NCBI RefSeq assembly: GCF_003610255.1
Contig: NZ_RAPS01000001.1
Location: forward strand, 1,984,001-2,048,000
DNA length: 64,000 nucleotides
Reading direction: 5' to 3'
Source of the DNA: Streptomyces sp. TLI_171
Lineage (GTDB): Bacteria > Actinomycetota > Actinomycetes > Streptomycetales > Streptomycetaceae
Position numbers and translations under genes: made by a program. The notes under the pieces are model-generated. The model was not told the DNA's origin. It did not search any database and worked only from the letters and a program-made list of their open reading frames with translations. How positions within the stretch are numbered: position 1 is the first letter of the stretch; each line of letters opens with the position of its first letter. Shown here piece by piece: positions 16,986-28,691 of this stretch.

Positions 16986-17097
16986 CACACACGTTCATGG
17001 GAACCAATACTGCAACTGCTTCGACAATAGCACGCCCGCCGCCGTCAATGTCGGCAAAGGTTGCGCTGGTCACACCGTGTTTCGCCGCCACGCCGAC

Positions 17098-17129
17098 GGG
17101 GCATGCGGTCCGTTCGGACCGCATGCCCC
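17098..17129 (-). terminator. Hairpin terminator after MMPL gene
   Basis: Perfect 15-bp stem (17098-17112 with 17115-17129) and a 2-nt TT loop, 41 bp after the stop of the MMPL gene at 17171. Confidence 0.75.
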
Positions 17130-17170
17130 CGTCGCACCGGGCTACCGGAAGGCGCCGGCGGGCACCCGGG

Positions 17171-19336
17171 TCAGGCCTTGCCCACCGACAGCGGCTCGCG
17201 CTGCTCGACGGCCTCGGGGTCGTGGTCGGGCATCGCGCCGTGACCGGGCCACCAGGCCTTCTTGCCGAGCAGGGCAGTGATCGCCGGGGTGAAGAACATC
17301 GCCATCACGAAGGCCGCCACCGCGATGCCGAAGGCCATCGCGAAGCCGAACTCCAGCATGAAGACGTTGCCGGCCAGCATGAACGTGGCGAACGAGGCCG
17401 CCAGGATGAAGCCGGCCGCCGCGACGGTCGGACCGCCGTGGCGCAGCGCCTCGCGGGCCGCCTCGCGGGGACTGCGGCCCTCGCGGGCCTCCTCGCGCAG
17501 GCGGGCGATGATCAGGATGTTGTAGTCGGTGCCGATGGCGACCACGAACAGGTAGATCAGGATCGGCAGCATGAACATCATGCCCGCCTCGCCCTTGATG
17601 CTCTGGAACAGCACGGTCGCCGCTCCCAGGGTCGCGGTGAAGCCGAGGCCGACCGAGGCCATCAGGTACCAGGGTGCGACCACGCTGCGCAGCTGCAGGC
17701 CGAGGATCAGCAGGATCAGCAGACCCGCGACCGGGAAGACCAGCTCGTAGTCGTGGGTCATCGCCAGGTTGATGTCCTTGTAGATGGCGCTCAGGCCACC
17801 GACCTTGGCCTCGGTGCCGGCCGGGGCCGAGGCGTGCGCGACGTCCCGGAGCTCGGTGACGGCGTCGATCGCCGCGTTGCTGTCCGGCGCGTCCTTCATG
17901 ATCACGGTGAAGTCGGCCGTGGCGCCGTCGGCGCTGAGCTGCGGCTTGGGCGCGGCCTGGGCGATGCCCGGCACGGAGCCGAGCTTGCCGGCATAGGACT
18001 CGAAGGCCCCCGGGTCGAGCTTCGCGCCCGCGGTGCTGCTCAGGTAGACGTGCGTCGGCTGGGCGGCACCGGCCGAGAAGCCGGTGGCCAGCTTGTCCTG
18101 GACGACCATCGACTCGGCGGTCTTGGGCATCGAGCTGCCCGCCAGGTCGAAGATGCCGTTGTAGTTGAGCGCGCCGGCCGACAGTGCGACCAGCACGGCG
18201 CCGGAGGCGATCGCCACGAAGGCGGGGCGCTTCTCGACCGTCCGGCCGAGAGCGGCGAAGCGGGCGTTGCTCGGCTCGTTCAGCCACTTCTTGCCGGGCC
18301 AGAAGACGGCGCGGGCCGGGAGGACCGTGAGCAGCGCGGGCGCCAGGGTGAGCGCGGCGATCGCGGTGACCACGACCGCGATGGCCAGCGCCGGGCCGAG
18401 CGCCTTGAACATGCCGAGGCTGGAGAGGATCAGCGCCGCGAAGGCGATGGTGACGGCGCCGGCCGCCGAGGCGATCGCCTCGCCGACCCGGCCGACCGCG
18501 TTGGCCACGGCGGTCTTGCGGTCGTCGCCGGCCCGCAGCCGCTCGCGGTAGCGGAAGAGCAGGAAGAGGAAGTAGTCGGTGCCGACGCCGAGCACGACGA
18601 CGATCAGGATCGCCGACAGGATCGGGGTGCTGTCCAGGTCGAACGCCTTGGTGGCGTAGCTGATCACGCCGTTGGAGGTGGGGAAGGCGAAGAACAGCGT
18701 GATCAGCAGCGGCAGGATGCCGGCCAGGATGCTGCGGAAGATGATGCCGACGATGATCGCGACCAGCAGCACGGTGGACATGGCGATGACCGCGTCGGCG
18801 TTGCCGGAGGACTCGGTCTGGTCGAGCGCCTGCGCGGCGTTGCCGCCGAGCTGGAACTTGACGTCGGTGCCCTGGGCCAGCGACTTGCCGTCCTCGCGCA
18901 GCTTCTTGGCGACGTCGCCGAAGGCCTTGGAGTCCTGCTGCTTGGTCTTGTCGATGGCGATCATGGACAGCGCGTACTTGCCGTCCTTGGAAGTGGTCTG
19001 GTCGCTGACCGGGACGATCTTCTCGACCGCCTCGATCTTCTTGTCGGTGAGACCCTGGACGACCTTGGCGATGTCGTCCTTGTCCTTCGCGGTCAGCGGC
19101 GCGCCGTCGTTGCGCTCGAAGAGCGCCATCGCGGAGGGCGTGAAGCTGGTCGGGAAGGCCTTCTCCTGAACCGTGGCGGCCTGGATCGACTCGTAGTGCT
19201 TCGGCAGGAAGGATGCCTCGTCGGTCTGGGCGCTGATGGTCGGCGCGGTGGCCGCGATGGCGATCATGCCGACCACCCAGGCCGCGATCACCCACCAGGC
19301 CCGCTTGACGACGAATTGTCCGATTCGGTGGAACAT
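17171..19336 (-). CDS. MMPL-family RND-type transporter
   Basis: 721 aa. RND-type exporter of hydrophobic molecules or lipids across the inner membrane. Two-half architecture: a TM helix near residue 15, then a large periplasmic-like domain, a set of TMs including GTDYFLFLLFRYRE, a second periplasmic-like domain, and a second TM set with GTDYNILIIARLREE. The ATG at 19336 is chosen because AGGAGG lies 8 nt before it; the ATG 21 nt upstream lacks spacing. Divergent to another MMPL gene; a palindrome overlaps its promoter, suggesting repression by a TetR-like regulator. Substrate unknown. Confidence 0.9.
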   Translation of the reverse strand: MFHRIGQFVVKRAWWVIAAWVVGMIAIAATAPTISAQTDEASFLPKHYESIQAATVQEKAFPTSFTPSAMALFERNDGAPLTAKDKDDIAKVVQGLTDKKIEAVEKIVPVSDQTTSKDGKYALSMIAIDKTKQQDSKAFGDVAKKLREDGKSLAQGTDVKFQLGGNAAQALDQTESSGNADAVIAMSTVLLVAIIVGIIFRSILAGILPLLITLFFAFPTSNGVISYATKAFDLDSTPILSAILIVVVLGVGTDYFLFLLFRYRERLRAGDDRKTAVANAVGRVGEAIASAAGAVTIAFAALILSSLGMFKALGPALAIAVVVTAIAALTLAPALLTVLPARAVFWPGKKWLNEPSNARFAALGRTVEKRPAFVAIASGAVLVALSAGALNYNGIFDLAGSSMPKTAESMVVQDKLATGFSAGAAQPTHVYLSSTAGAKLDPGAFESYAGKLGSVPGIAQAAPKPQLSADGATADFTVIMKDAPDSNAAIDAVTELRDVAHASAPAGTEAKVGGLSAIYKDINLAMTHDYELVFPVAGLLILLILGLQLRSVVAPWYLMASVGLGFTATLGAATVLFQSIKGEAGMMFMLPILIYLFVVAIGTDYNILIIARLREEAREGRSPREAAREALRHGGPTVAAAGFILAASFATFMLAGNVFMLEFGFAMAFGIAVAAFVMAMFFTPAITALLGKKAWWPGHGAMPDHDPEAVEQREPLSVGKA

Positions 19337-19453
19337 GCTCGAATGCCTCCTGGGCATGGTTCACCGCCGCCGGGGGACGGGGACCGGGCAACGGCTCGGA
19401 CCGGCGGCGGCCACGTGGGGCGCCAGCCGGTCGGCAGGTAAGGACTAGCGAGC

Positions 19454-19486
19454 ATCCTACGGGAACTTACTTGCCGCCCGGCAAGT
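19454..19486 (-). promoter_or_regulatory. Promoter with operator-like palindrome for MMPL 17171-19336
   Basis: Perfect 8-bp arms ACTTGCCG (19469-19476) and CGGCAAGT (19479-19486) around CC. On the minus strand, -35 TTGCCG (19484-19479) lies inside the right arm, and -10 TAGGAT (19459-19454) follows after 19 nt. This arrangement suggests repressor binding over the -35 element. No regulator gene is adjacent. Confidence 0.55.
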
Positions 19487-19811
19487 GGGTTTCGCGTGTG
19501 CCCCCTAGGGGCGGCCACGGAGCCTGCCCCCGCACTATCGTCGCCCGGCGCGGACCCTTCCCACCTCGTACTCCGGGTGGAGATCGCTCCGCCTCAGGGT
19601 GGACGTCCGGCCGCCCTCAAGGAGGAGGGCCCGACCTCGGGGGTGGGGATAACCCCCTAGGAGATCCGGGGGGCAGGTCCAGGGAGAAGTCGGTGACTAG
19701 CCGGATGGTCCGTCAGATCGCTGCTCCCTAGCGTTGTTGGCGCCGCCGGAGCAGCGCCGCGGCCCACCGACCGGGGCGGTCCGCCGCCCGCCATCCCTGG
19801 GGGAACCTCTC
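19487..19811. other. Intergenic region between divergent MMPL genes
   Basis: No gene supported. Contains CCCCTAGGGG, a perfect palindrome at 19502-19511, and a second CCCCCTAGG at 19653-19661 inside an imperfect GGAT...ATCC palindrome, plus TCCCTAGCG near 19725. These repeats could be operator sites for the rightward MMPL gene at 19812. No good -35 is seen for it. Confidence 0.4.
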
Positions 19812-22043
19812 GTGAAGCATGGACTCGCCGCCACCATGGGCGCCTGGAGCGCCCGCCATCGGAAGACCGCGGTCTTCGGCTGGCTGCTCTTCGTCGTCCT
19901 CGCCGCCTACCTCGGCGGCGTGCACGGCTCCACCAAGGTCACCGACGCCGAGTCGATGCCGGGGCAGGTCGCGCGGGCCGCCCGGATCCTCGACGACGCG
20001 GGCCTGAAGTCGCCCGCCGGCGAGACCGTCCTGGTGCAGAGCCGCACCCTGACGGCCGACGACGCGTCCTTCCGGGCCGCCGTCGAGCAGGTCGCCGCCG
20101 CGGTCGGCGCCACCGGCCGGACGGGGGACCTGCACAGCCCGTACGACACCGGTGCGATCTCGGCGGACCGGCACTCCGCCCTGCTCCAGTTCACCGTCGA
20201 CGGCGAGGACCGCGAGGCCGCCGTCGCCAACGTGCCCGCCGTGATGGACGCGGTGGGCGGCGTGCAGCAGCAGCACGCCGACTTCGTGATCGAGGAGTAC
20301 GGCGAGGCCAGCGCCGGCAAGTGGTTCAGCGACCAGTTCAAGAACGACTTCGCCCGCGCCGAGTGGACGGCCCTGCCGCTGGCGCTGGGCATCCTGCTGG
20401 TGGCGTTCGGCGCGCTGGTCGCCGCCGTCCTGCCGGTGGTCCTGGCGATGACGGCGTTCGTCGCCGCCTCCGGCCTGGTCGCGCTCTCCTCCGGCCTGCT
20501 GCACACCAGTGACGACGCCAGCTCCGTGATGCTGCTGGTCGGCCTGGCCGTCGGCGTCGACTACTGCCTGTTCTACCTGCGCCGCGAACGCGAGGAGCGG
20601 GCCGCCGGGCACGACGCGGCCACCGCGCTGCGGATCGCCGCCGCCACCTCGGGGCGCGCCGTGCTGGTCTCCGGCATCACCGTGGTGGTGGCCATGGCCG
20701 GCATGTTCCTCACCGGCATCGCCGACTTCCAGGCCATGTCGTACGCCACCATCGTGGTCGTGATCACCGCCGTGCTCGGCTCGCTCACCGTGCTGCCGGC
20801 GCTGCTCTCGATGCTCGGGGACCGGGTGGAGAAGGGCAAGGTCCCCTACCTGCACCGCCTGCGGCGGGACGCCCGGGAGGGCAGTCGGTTCTGGAACGCG
20901 GTGCTCCGGCCGGTGCTGCGCCGTCCGCTGGCCGCCGCTGTGCTGGCCACCGCCGCGCTGCTGGCGGTCGCCTCGCCCACGCTGACCATGCACACCGCCA
21001 ACCTGACGTTCCAGCAGCAGCTGCCCGAGGGCAACGAGCTGGTCGCCACCTCGCAGCGGATCGAGGCCGCCTTCCCCGGCAGCCCCTCCCCCGCCACCGT
21101 GGTGGTCAAGGCGCGGGACATCACCTCCCCGGAGATGACGCGCGCCCTCGCCGACCTGCAGGCCCGCGCCCTCGCCACCGGGAGGATGCACGGCCCCACC
21201 GACCTGAAGGTGCACGCCGCGCAGAACGTCGCGACGGTCGACATCCCGCTCTACGGCAGCGGCAACGACGCCGCCTCCGCGGCGGCGCTGAAGACCCTCC
21301 GCGACGAGGTGGTGCCGGCCACGGTCGGCACGGTGCCCGGCACCGAGGCCCCGGTCACCGGCAGCACGGCCGGCTCGGTCGACTTCAACCGGCAGATGTC
21401 CGACTCGATGCTCCCGGTGTTCGGCTTCGTGGTGGCCTTCGCCTTCCTGCTGATGCTGGCCTCGTTCCGCTCGCCGGTCATCGCGCTCACCGCGGTGCTG
21501 CTCAACCTGCTCTCGGTCGGCGCGGCCTACGGCGTCCTGTCGCTGGTCTTCCAGCACGGCATCGGCGCCTCGCTGATCGGCACGGCCGGCGTCGGCGCGG
21601 TGGAGAGCTGGGTCCCGCTGTTCCTGTTCGTGATCCTGTTCGGCCTCTCGATGGACTACCACGTCTTCGTGGTCTCCCGGATCAAGGAGGCGCACGACCG
21701 CGGCCTGCCCACCCGCGCCGCCGTCGCGCACGGCATCCGCAGCACGGCCGGCGTGGTCACCAGCGCCGCGGTCATCATGGTCGGCGTGTTCGGAGTCTTC
21801 GGGACGCTCTCCATGCAGTCCATGAAGCAGATGGGCGTCGGCCTCGCCGTCGCCGTGCTGATCGACGCGACGGTCGTCCGGGCGGTCCTGCTCCCCGCCG
21901 CGATGTCCCTGCTCGGCGAGAAGAACTGGTACCTGCCCCGCTGGCTGGGCTGGCTCCCGAGGATCGAGGGCGAGGCGCCGACGGGCCCGGCCGCCCCCGC
22001 CCCGGCCTCCCCGGCGGCGGTGTCCCCGACAATGAGCGGGTGA
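19812..22043 (+). CDS. MMPL-family RND-type transporter
   Basis: 743 aa from GTG 19812, preceded by GGGGGAA. RND-type exporter with two similar halves; TM motifs VGLAVGVDYCLFYLRREREER and FGLSMDYHVFVVSRIKE mark the conserved helices after the two periplasmic-like domains. The C-terminus ends in an Ala/Pro-rich tail. It overlaps the following aminoglycoside phosphotransferase-like gene by GTGA, so the two are co-translated. Substrate unknown; lipid or drug efflux are both possible. Confidence 0.88.
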   Translation: MKHGLAATMGAWSARHRKTAVFGWLLFVVLAAYLGGVHGSTKVTDAESMPGQVARAARILDDAGLKSPAGETVLVQSRTLTADDASFRAAVEQVAAAVGATGRTGDLHSPYDTGAISADRHSALLQFTVDGEDREAAVANVPAVMDAVGGVQQQHADFVIEEYGEASAGKWFSDQFKNDFARAEWTALPLALGILLVAFGALVAAVLPVVLAMTAFVAASGLVALSSGLLHTSDDASSVMLLVGLAVGVDYCLFYLRREREERAAGHDAATALRIAAATSGRAVLVSGITVVVAMAGMFLTGIADFQAMSYATIVVVITAVLGSLTVLPALLSMLGDRVEKGKVPYLHRLRRDAREGSRFWNAVLRPVLRRPLAAAVLATAALLAVASPTLTMHTANLTFQQQLPEGNELVATSQRIEAAFPGSPSPATVVVKARDITSPEMTRALADLQARALATGRMHGPTDLKVHAAQNVATVDIPLYGSGNDAASAAALKTLRDEVVPATVGTVPGTEAPVTGSTAGSVDFNRQMSDSMLPVFGFVVAFAFLLMLASFRSPVIALTAVLLNLLSVGAAYGVLSLVFQHGIGASLIGTAGVGAVESWVPLFLFVILFGLSMDYHVFVVSRIKEAHDRGLPTRAAVAHGIRSTAGVVTSAAVIMVGVFGVFGTLSMQSMKQMGVGLAVAVLIDATVVRAVLLPAAMSLLGEKNWYLPRWLGWLPRIEGEAPTGPAAPAPASPAAVSPTMSG

Positions 22044-22918
22044 TCTTCGACGAACCGAGGGCCCGGGCCCTCCTCCAGGAGGCGTGCGCCCCGGCCGGGA
22101 TCGATCCGGCCGGGGCCGCGCTGCTCGCGCTCGGCCAGAACGCCGTCTTCGACCTCCCCGCCGAGAGCCTGGTCGCCAAGGTGGGCCGCTCCCCCGACGC
22201 GGCCGGGCGGGCCGGGCGCGAACTGGCGCTGGCGGCCTGGCTGGACGGTGCGGGCGTGCCGGTGGTGCGGCCGGCCGACCCGGCGGTGCGCCTCGTCCAG
22301 GGGCACCCGGTCACCCTCTGGCACCGCCTTCCGGCGGCGGTCCGGCCCGCCCGGCCGGTGGACCTGGCGCCGCTGCTGACCGCCCTGCACGCGCTGCCCG
22401 CCGCGCCCGTCCCGCTGGGCGGGCGTGATCTCCTTGCCCCGGTGGACAGTTGGCTGGCGGCTGCGGAGGGTCACGTCGATCCGGCGGACGCCGCGTTCCT
22501 CCGTGCCCGAAAAGAGACCTTTGTCACCGCCGCGGGGGAATTGACCCCATTCCTGCCGCCCGGCCCGATCCACGGCGACGCCCTGCCGCGCAACGTGCAC
22601 ATCACGCCGGACGGCCCGGTGCTGCTGGACCTGGAGTACATGGCGGCGGACCTGCGCGAGCACGACCTGGTGGTGCTGGCGCTCAGTCAGGACCGGTACG
22701 GCGTCCCGGCCCAGGAGGTCGCGGCGTTCAACTCGGCCTACGGGTGGGACGTCCGGGACTGGCCCGGATTCGCGGTGCTGCGCGGGGCGCGGGAGACCGC
22801 GAGCGCCGCGTGGGTGGCCCAGCAGACACCCGGAAACCCTTCTGCGCAGGCCGAGTTCCGTCGTCGCGTGGACTCGCTGCGTGACGGCGAGGCGGCAGTA
22901 CGCTGGTTCGCGTTCTGA
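22040..22918 (+). CDS. Aminoglycoside phosphotransferase-family protein
   Basis: 292 aa. APH/choline kinase-type fold. Catalytic loop HGDALPRN (His178, Asp180, Asn185) and the metal-binding LLDLEY (Asp197, Glu199) are present. N-lobe strand residues VAKVGRSPDAAG are seen near 45-55. The GTG start overlaps the stop of the MMPL gene (GTGA). Family members phosphorylate aminoglycosides, macrolides or small metabolites; here the substrate is unknown. Coupling to an exporter may be coincidental or may indicate a shared detoxification role (inference). Confidence 0.75.
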   Translation: MIFDEPRARALLQEACAPAGIDPAGAALLALGQNAVFDLPAESLVAKVGRSPDAAGRAGRELALAAWLDGAGVPVVRPADPAVRLVQGHPVTLWHRLPAAVRPARPVDLAPLLTALHALPAAPVPLGGRDLLAPVDSWLAAAEGHVDPADAAFLRARKETFVTAAGELTPFLPPGPIHGDALPRNVHITPDGPVLLDLEYMAADLREHDLVVLALSQDRYGVPAQEVAAFNSAYGWDVRDWPGFAVLRGARETASAAWVAQQTPGNPSAQAEFRRRVDSLRDGEAAVRWFAF

Positions 22919-23047
22919 CCGCTTCCGTTCGGTGCCCGCCCTGTGGCGCAGCGCACACCAGGACGGAACCACCTAGTTCGTACCTGGCGTCGTATCCGAC
23001 CAGACGCCGCGCCCAAGGGCGGCCGGTACGACGTCAGGAGTCGTTCC

Positions 23048-24028
23048 ATGGAGAAGTCCCGCATATCCGCCCGCCGTCGTTCCCTGCTGCTCGGCGCCTC
23101 CGCGCTGCTCGCCCCGGCCCTGCTGGTGGCGTGCGGCGCGCACGGCTCCCCCTCCGCGGCGGGGGACGCCGCGCACCGCTCGGCCACGCCGAGCGCGGCC
23201 ACGAGTACGGGTGCGACCGGCGCGGCGGGCGGGAGTTCGGCGGCGGCGCGGCCGACGCCCGGCGAGGGCACGGAGTCCTCGCCGTTCTCGGCCACGCCGA
23301 GTCCCACCCGGTCCTCCGGCACGCCCTCGGCGCCCAGCACGTCCGCCGTGCCGCAGGGCTCCGCGAACGCCACGCCCTCGGCGGGCGGCGGCCCGTCCGC
23401 CGACCCGTCGAAGCGTTCGCACGCCCCGGCCCCGGGTGTGCTGCGCCACACCGCCTCGGGCGGGAAGACGGTGGCGCTGACCTTCGACGACGGCCCGGGC
23501 CCGGCCACCGGCGAGGTGCTGGACCTGCTGGGGCAGTACGGCGCGAAGGCGACCTTCTGCGAGATCGGCAACAACGCGAAGACCCGCCCGGCGGCGGTGC
23601 AGCGGATCCTCGCCGAGGGCCACCGGCTGTGCGACCACACGGTGGACCACCCGCAGCCGATGCACGCGCAGTCCCACGACCAGCAGGTGGCGGAGATCGC
23701 CGACGCCAAGGCGATGATCGAGAACGCGGCGGGCGGCAACCCGACCATCACCTGGTGGCGCGCCCCGGGCGGCGACTTCACCGCGGAGAACCAGCAGATC
23801 GGCGCCGACCTCGGCATGAAGTCGCTGGGCTGGACGGTCGACCCGCGGGACTGGTCGCGCCCGGGCGTGCAGGCGATCGTCTCCACCGTGCAGCAGAACC
23901 TGCGCCCGGGCGGCGTGGTGCTGATGCACGACGGCGGCGGCGACCGCAGCCAGACGGTGGCGGCGCTGAAGCAGCTGCTGCCCTGGCTGGTGGCGCAGGG
24001 CTACACCTTCGACTTCCCGCAGTCCTGA
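23048..24028 (+). CDS. Polysaccharide deacetylase lipoprotein (NodB domain)
   Basis: 326 aa. Starts MEKSRISARRRSLLLGAS, with a lipobox ending LVAC at Cys29 and an RR pair, so exported and probably lipid-anchored outside the membrane. A Ser/Thr/Pro/Ala-rich linker (residues ~35-130) follows. NodB domain: TFDDG (about 145-149), H197 and H201 in the DHTVDHP metal-binding motif, WRAPGGDF (~237-244), a WTVDPRDW motif and LMHDGG. Deacetylates GlcNAc-type glycans such as peptidoglycan or other cell-wall polysaccharide. ATG 23048 has CAGGAG 8 nt upstream. Solo gene, convergent with the next. Confidence 0.9.
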   Translation: MEKSRISARRRSLLLGASALLAPALLVACGAHGSPSAAGDAAHRSATPSAATSTGATGAAGGSSAAARPTPGEGTESSPFSATPSPTRSSGTPSAPSTSAVPQGSANATPSAGGGPSADPSKRSHAPAPGVLRHTASGGKTVALTFDDGPGPATGEVLDLLGQYGAKATFCEIGNNAKTRPAAVQRILAEGHRLCDHTVDHPQPMHAQSHDQQVAEIADAKAMIENAAGGNPTITWWRAPGGDFTAENQQIGADLGMKSLGWTVDPRDWSRPGVQAIVSTVQQNLRPGGVVLMHDGGGDRSQTVAALKQLLPWLVAQGYTFDFPQS

Positions 24029-24047
24029 CGCCCCGTCACCGCTCGGC

Positions 24048-24755
24048 TCAGGACGCGGCCTTGAGCGGCCAGCGCGGGTCGACGGTGGCGGCCGGGTCCT
24101 TGCGGCGCAGCCAGCTCTGCAGGTCGGTGGCCCAGTCCCGGTACCAGTCGACCTGGCGGCGGTGGAGTTCGTCCAGCGGCAGGTCGCCGGCCTGCGCCGG
24201 GTACCGGTGGCCGAGGGCGACGGCGACCCGGACGGCGGCGAGCGCGTCGCTGCCGGCCTCGTGCGCGTCGTGCAGTTCGACGCCGTAGACCTCGCAGACC
24301 CGCTGCAGGGTGCGCGAGCCCTTGCGGTACTTGTCGAGGGCGCGGTCGACCACCATGGCGTCGACCACCGGGGTGACCGGGCCGCCGAGCCGGTCGGCCA
24401 GGGTGGGCAGGCCGTGCCGGCGCAGTTCGGCGTCCAGCAGGGAGAGGTCGAACGGGGCGTTGAAGGCGACCACGGGGCGGCCGGCGGCCAGCCGGTCGGC
24501 CAGCGCCCGGGCGATCTCCTCGACGGCCTCGGCGGCGGGGCGGCCGTGGGTGCGGGCCTCGGTGTCGCTGATGCCGTGGATGGCGGAGGCCTCGGCCGGT
24601 ATCGGAACGCCCGGGTCGAGCAGCCAGTTGGCGACGGACTCGACGCGCCCGCCGAGGGTGTCGACCACGGCGGCGGTGACGATCCGGGACTCCTCCGGGT
24701 CGGTGCCGGTGGTCTCCAGGTCGAAACCGGTGAGCGGCCCCTTCCACCAGGTCAT
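24048..24755 (-). CDS. DEDDh-type 3'-5' exonuclease
   Basis: 235 aa. RNase T/DNA polymerase III epsilon-like nuclease: FDLETTGTDP with Asp12 and Glu14, HGISD (~60-64), FNAPFD with Asp103, and HEAGSD with His165 and Asp170. All four catalytic acids and the His are present. 20 bp from the end of the deacetylase gene, on the opposite strand. In Streptomyces such small stand-alone proteins are annotated as 3'-5' exonuclease or epsilon-like. Substrate (RNA or DNA repair) cannot be read from sequence. Confidence 0.9.
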   Translation of the reverse strand: MTWWKGPLTGFDLETTGTDPEESRIVTAAVVDTLGGRVESVANWLLDPGVPIPAEASAIHGISDTEARTHGRPAAEAVEEIARALADRLAAGRPVVAFNAPFDLSLLDAELRRHGLPTLADRLGGPVTPVVDAMVVDRALDKYRKGSRTLQRVCEVYGVELHDAHEAGSDALAAVRVAVALGHRYPAQAGDLPLDELHRRQVDWYRDWATDLQSWLRRKDPAATVDPRWPLKAAS

Positions 24756-24870
24756 GGGGTGTGTCCTTCCGTCAGCACTGCCAAGATGCGGACTATCATC
24801 GCGTGCCGCTGTGACAGCCCGGACGGCGCACCGACCTCCCGGCGCCCCGCCCCGCGGTCGGCGGGGCCGT

Positions 24871-26118
24871 TCAGGACACCGGGCGGGAGTCGCCCCAGAG
24901 GTCCTCGAACTCCTCCCGGTACACCTCCAGCAGCCCGGGTTCGGTGCCGCCGGCCTCCTGCCCGGCGCCGCCGCGCAGCACCAGCGCGGGCGACTCGATG
25001 CCGCGGGCCTTGCGCAGGTAGGGCTGGATCACCCCGAGGTCGGTGGAGCGCCGCCGCCCGCCGGCGCCGGCCACCCGCTGGCCCTCGACCAGGTAGGCGG
25101 TGAACCGGGGCAGTTCGTCGAACACCCGGATCTCGAAGCTGCCCGGGTCCCGCAGCCGGGCCCTGACCCGCCGCACGTGCATGATGTTCATCTCCACCGA
25201 GCGGCCCAGCTCGCCTCGCCCGATCCCGAGCTCGCGCTCGCGCCGACGGACGGCGCTGCTCGCCGGGTTGAGGAACAGCAGGCGCACCCGGCAGCCCTCG
25301 GAGGCCAGCCGGACCAGCCGCTTGCCGGTGTAGTTCTGGCAGAGCATGCCCAGGCCGATGCCGACCGCGTCGAGGCGGCGGGCCCCGTCGAGCAGGTCCT
25401 CGACCGGGAGGTCGCGCTGCAGCCGGACCCGGTCGGGGTGCACGGCGACCACGTCGGCGTACCGGCCGGCGACCAGTTCCTCGACCACGTCGGCGGGGAC
25501 GCCGCCGTGCGCGCCGTCGAGCAGCGCGAGCAGCCGGGCGGCGGCCCGCTCGGTCTGGTCGAGCACGGTCTGCGACAGCGCGCGGTTGCGGGAGACCACG
25601 TGCCGGGCGACCTCCAGCTCGTCGAGGGCCAGCTCGACCTCCCGGCGGTCCACCAGGTGCGGTTCGAAGCACGGCCAGTGCTGGACCATCAGCTCGCGCA
25701 GCTGCGGCAGCGTCAGGAAGACCAGCGGGTCGTCGTCCACCGGGTCCAGCAGGTAGCCCTTGCGGCGGGACACCTCGCGGACCGCGGCGGCCCGGTGCAC
25801 CCACTCCTCGCCGGCCGGTCCGGCGGCGGCGGTCACCCACTCCTCGCCGTGCGCGGGCGCGTAGACCGGCCGCAGCACCTCGTCGACCAGGGCGCGCATC
25901 CGCTGCTCGACCAGGTTCAGCCAGACGTAGGCGCGGCCGGCGAGGCGCACCCGGCGGTAGGCGTCGTCCCACTGCTCGGCGGCCCAGGCGGGCGGCATCC
26001 CCTCGACGGGGCCGGACTGCGGGGGCAGCGGTCCGCGCCCGCCGCGGACCACCAGGGTCGGGGCCTCGCTGCTCCCGGCGCGCGGGTCCGTGCCGTCGCC
26101 GCCGGCGGGGAACCCCAT
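24871..26118 (-). CDS. SAV2148-family HEPN-domain-like protein
   Basis: 415 aa; ATG at 26118 with GAGGTGAGGTGG upstream. Central residues include WDDAYRRVRLAGRAYVWLNLVEQRMRALVDEVL and a long helical section, then KRLVRLASEGCRVRLLFLNPASSAVR and a C-terminal IQPYLRKARGIESPALVL region. It matches the actinobacterial SAV2148 group annotated with HEPN-like helical domains. Protein is soluble and Arg/Glu/Leu-rich with an acidic C-terminus. Function not known. Stands alone 115 bp upstream of the exonuclease gene, same strand; co-transcription is possible. Confidence 0.65.
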   Translation of the reverse strand: MGFPAGGDGTDPRAGSSEAPTLVVRGGRGPLPPQSGPVEGMPPAWAAEQWDDAYRRVRLAGRAYVWLNLVEQRMRALVDEVLRPVYAPAHGEEWVTAAAGPAGEEWVHRAAAVREVSRRKGYLLDPVDDDPLVFLTLPQLRELMVQHWPCFEPHLVDRREVELALDELEVARHVVSRNRALSQTVLDQTERAAARLLALLDGAHGGVPADVVEELVAGRYADVVAVHPDRVRLQRDLPVEDLLDGARRLDAVGIGLGMLCQNYTGKRLVRLASEGCRVRLLFLNPASSAVRRRERELGIGRGELGRSVEMNIMHVRRVRARLRDPGSFEIRVFDELPRFTAYLVEGQRVAGAGGRRRSTDLGVIQPYLRKARGIESPALVLRGGAGQEAGGTEPGLLEVYREEFEDLWGDSRPVS

Positions 26119-26521
26119 CCGCCACCTCACCTCTCGTCCGCCGCCCACCGGGTGACGGTCCGTCCGCTGAATCCCTCCACCGCGGCGGCGCTGCTCGCAC
26201 GCCGCACGGGCCCGGGTGCTCGCGGTCCGGACGATCAAGGGTATCCCCCGCCGCCGCCGGGACGCAGCCCTCTTGACAGCAACCGGGCCGGTGCCCGACG
26301 GACCGTCACCGGGAGGCCACGCCACGCCGACCGACCCGACACCTGGGACACCCGTTCGGGCGAACCACGGACGAATGGACGCGGAGTTCGGCCGATCGGC
26401 GGGGAGTATGCGGAGTGTGCCGTGCATCACGCCGTGACTGCCCCGCACATGACCGGGCGCTCTTCCGGGAATCCCCCGTTGGAGCGCCAGTTCGCGTCTG
26501 GCACAAGGAAGTTGAGGACAC
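26119..26521. other. Intergenic region before glgX
   Basis: 403 bp divergent spacer between the SAV2148-like gene and glgX. It is GC-rich with several inverted motifs but I see no gene, no convincing -35/-10 pair and no operator palindrome. A candidate GAGTATGCGG stretch near 26405 could be a -10, without a clear -35. Confidence 0.4.
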
Positions 26522-28630
<2,109 letters not shown>

Positions 28631-28691
28631 CCGCGCGCGGATGTGGGTACCTCCCGGGAGGCAGGAAGCCGCAGATCAAGGGGGGTACGAA

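Noticed and set aside
15278..19441. 1387-codon plus-strand open frame
   Set aside because: Antisense to helicase, csp and MMPL genes; His/Asp/Gly-rich composition, no start signal or family motif.
22958..22990. Possible ECF sigma promoter (GGAAC ... CGTC) before the deacetylase
   Set aside because: Spacer between the boxes is about 19 nt, longer than the 15-17 nt usual for ECF promoters.
28645..28670. CCTCCCGGGAGG palindrome between glgX and SDR
   Set aside because: Looks like a member of the short REP-like class but is too short and alone to support as repeat or terminator.
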